Positions 59,041 to 59,993 of a stretch of 59,993 nucleotides of DNA are shown here, piece after piece. How positions within the stretch are numbered: the first letter of the stretch is position 1; the number at the start of each line of letters is the position of its first letter. The notes beneath the pieces were generated by a model. It saw nothing but the letters and a program-made list of their open reading frames with translations. It was not told the origin of the DNA and searched no databases. A program made the position numbers and the translations under genes. This stretch comes from Aquibium carbonis (GTDB taxonomy: Bacteria > Pseudomonadota > Alphaproteobacteria > Rhizobiales > Rhizobiaceae), in NCBI RefSeq assembly GCF_003970795.1, contig NZ_RWKW01000040.1, positions 1-59,993 of the forward strand, given 5' to 3'.

Positions 59041-59868
59041 GTGGCCAGCTACGCGGCGCCCGCCCTGTTTGCACTGTTCGCCTGGTGGTTCTCCACCGGC
59101 GTGGTGATCTGGCTCGACGGGCTGCCCCGAGCAACCTTCAAGTGGTCGATGGCGGGCGCCAGCGTGCTCGCCATCGGCGGTTTGTGGCTGTTGTGGTCGA
59201 GCGCCGGCGGCACCGAAGTACGTGACGCTTATCTCGCCTTCTGCGGCGCGCTGGCGGTGTGGGCGTGGATCGAGGCGAGCTTCTACCTCGGCTTCGTGAC
59301 GGGGCTGCACGTTCCGCGGTGCCGCCACGACTGTTCTGGCTGGCGGCATTTCGGTCATGCGTTGAAGGCGAACATCTGGCACGAACTGGCGATCGTCGTC
59401 CTTCTGGTGGTAATTGCGGCGATTGCTTGGGATGCGCCGAACAAGACGGGTCTCTGGACGTTCCTGATTTTGTGGTGGATGCATGAGAGCGCCAGACTGA
59501 ACGTCTTCCTGGGAGTCCGCAACCTCAACGAGCACTTCGTTCCGGACCATCTAGAGTTCCTCAAGGGGTTCATGCGCAAGGCTGACATGAACCTGCTTTT
59601 TCCAGTGTCGGTAACGGTCTCGACCGCCGTCTGTGTCCTTTTGGGCGCTGGCGCCGCACTGGCCGAATCGGACTTCGAGCGCACGAGCATGATGTTCCTG
59701 ACGGCGATCATGGCTCTTGCGATCATCGAGCACTGGTTCCTGATGTTGCCGCTGCCCTTTGCGGCGTTGTGGAACTGGAGTCTCGGCACTCGCGAAAAGG
59801 CCCCGCCGCCGCAGTCCGCCCGCATGACGTCGGCGGTCAAGATCAAGCAACCGAGGCCGGTCGCATGA
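59041..59868 (+). CDS. puhE: Photosynthesis cluster membrane protein PuhE
   Basis: 275 residues from GTG 59041, preceded by TAGGAGG. About seven membrane helices; the LWWMHESARLNVFLGVRNLNEHFVPDHL segment (about 140-167) is the family hallmark. The Rhodobacter homologue limits bacteriochlorophyll supply. The last 20 residues are polar and basic. Confidence 0.9.
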   Translation: MASYAAPALFALFAWWFSTGVVIWLDGLPRATFKWSMAGASVLAIGGLWLLWSSAGGTEVRDAYLAFCGALAVWAWIEASFYLGFVTGLHVPRCRHDCSGWRHFGHALKANIWHELAIVVLLVVIAAIAWDAPNKTGLWTFLILWWMHESARLNVFLGVRNLNEHFVPDHLEFLKGFMRKADMNLLFPVSVTVSTAVCVLLGAGAALAESDFERTSMMFLTAIMALAIIEHWFLMLPLPFAALWNWSLGTREKAPPPQSARMTSAVKIKQPRPVA

Positions 59869-59930
59869 GCGGCCCCGACCGGAGACTGGGAACGGCCGTG
59901 CCGCGCCCGCGCATGAAGGAGGACCACCCC

Positions 59931-59993
59931 GTGAACTTCGAAGCCTTTTTCGCCACGAAGCTCGATGGCCTGCGCGGCGAGGGACGCTACCGC
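59931..59993 (+). CDS. hemA: 5-aminolevulinate synthase, N-terminal 21 codons (runs off the window)
   Basis: GTG 59931 with AAGGAGG 8 bases upstream opens a frame reading NFEAFFATKLDGLRGEGRYR, the conserved N-terminus of alphaproteobacterial ALA synthase. Its place after puhE matches other purple bacteria. In-frame ATGs at 59865 and 59913 would add 22 or 6 residues; the ribosome site supports GTG 59931. Makes ALA from glycine and succinyl-CoA, feeding the whole operon. Confidence 0.85.
   Translation, partial: MNFEAFFATKLDGLRGEGRYR

Overview
This is a GC-rich alphaproteobacterial chromosome segment. It most resembles a member of the Hyphomicrobiales (Rhizobiales) capable of aerobic anoxygenic photosynthesis. 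The evidence is a photosynthesis gene cluster in the order bchFNBHLM-lhaA-puhABC-acsF-puhE-hemA, the oxygen-dependent cyclase AcsF, an AerR/PpaA-PpsR regulator pair, a C4-type 5-aminolevulinate synthase, and a short tail-less FtsZ of the kind seen in rhizobia. No rRNA, complete tRNA, CRISPR array, transposase or integrase was seen.

Bases 1-363 hold a decayed gene fragment and a palindromic repeat. From 364 to 20374 lies a catabolic block for a branched or terpenoid-like carboxylic acid. It has a three-part biotin-dependent acyl-CoA carboxylase, an AtuA-like protein, two enoyl-CoA hydratases, an isovaleryl/citronellyl-type acyl-CoA dehydrogenase, an SDR, a MaoC hydratase, two acyl-CoA ligases, a TetR regulator, a complete Liv-type ABC transporter and a nitronate monooxygenase-like protein. 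Three promoters in this block share a 15-bp dyad (ATGAWW-N3-WTTCAT class), which suggests one TetR regulon.

From 20510 to 30310 there is a second catabolic block: a cyclase-family hydrolase, a fused TRAP permease, a TRAP binding protein, a LysR regulator, and a tightly coupled operon of a pseudooxynicotine-hydrolase-like alpha/beta hydrolase, an extradiol dioxygenase, a small Rieske protein, an FAD monooxygenase and an FAH-family hydrolase. This looks like a ring-cleavage pathway whose substrate is unknown. From 30321 to 32351 are an XRE-cupin regulator, a DAO-type oxidase and a stub of a TRAP permease.

From 32449 to 39111 is a core segment: ftsZ2-like, ugd, galE, manC and a phosphomannomutase gene, which together supply UDP-glucuronate, UDP-galactose and GDP-mannose precursors for surface polysaccharide. 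From 39203 to the right edge is the photosynthesis cluster: bchG-bch2-bchP and a small membrane gene on the minus strand, ppaA and ppsR on the minus strand, then the long plus-strand bchF-to-hemA operon, which runs off the edge. CGT/TGT-N12-ACA boxes sit at both divergent or control regions, so repression by the locally encoded PpsR, tuned by the B12-binding PpaA/AerR, is likely.
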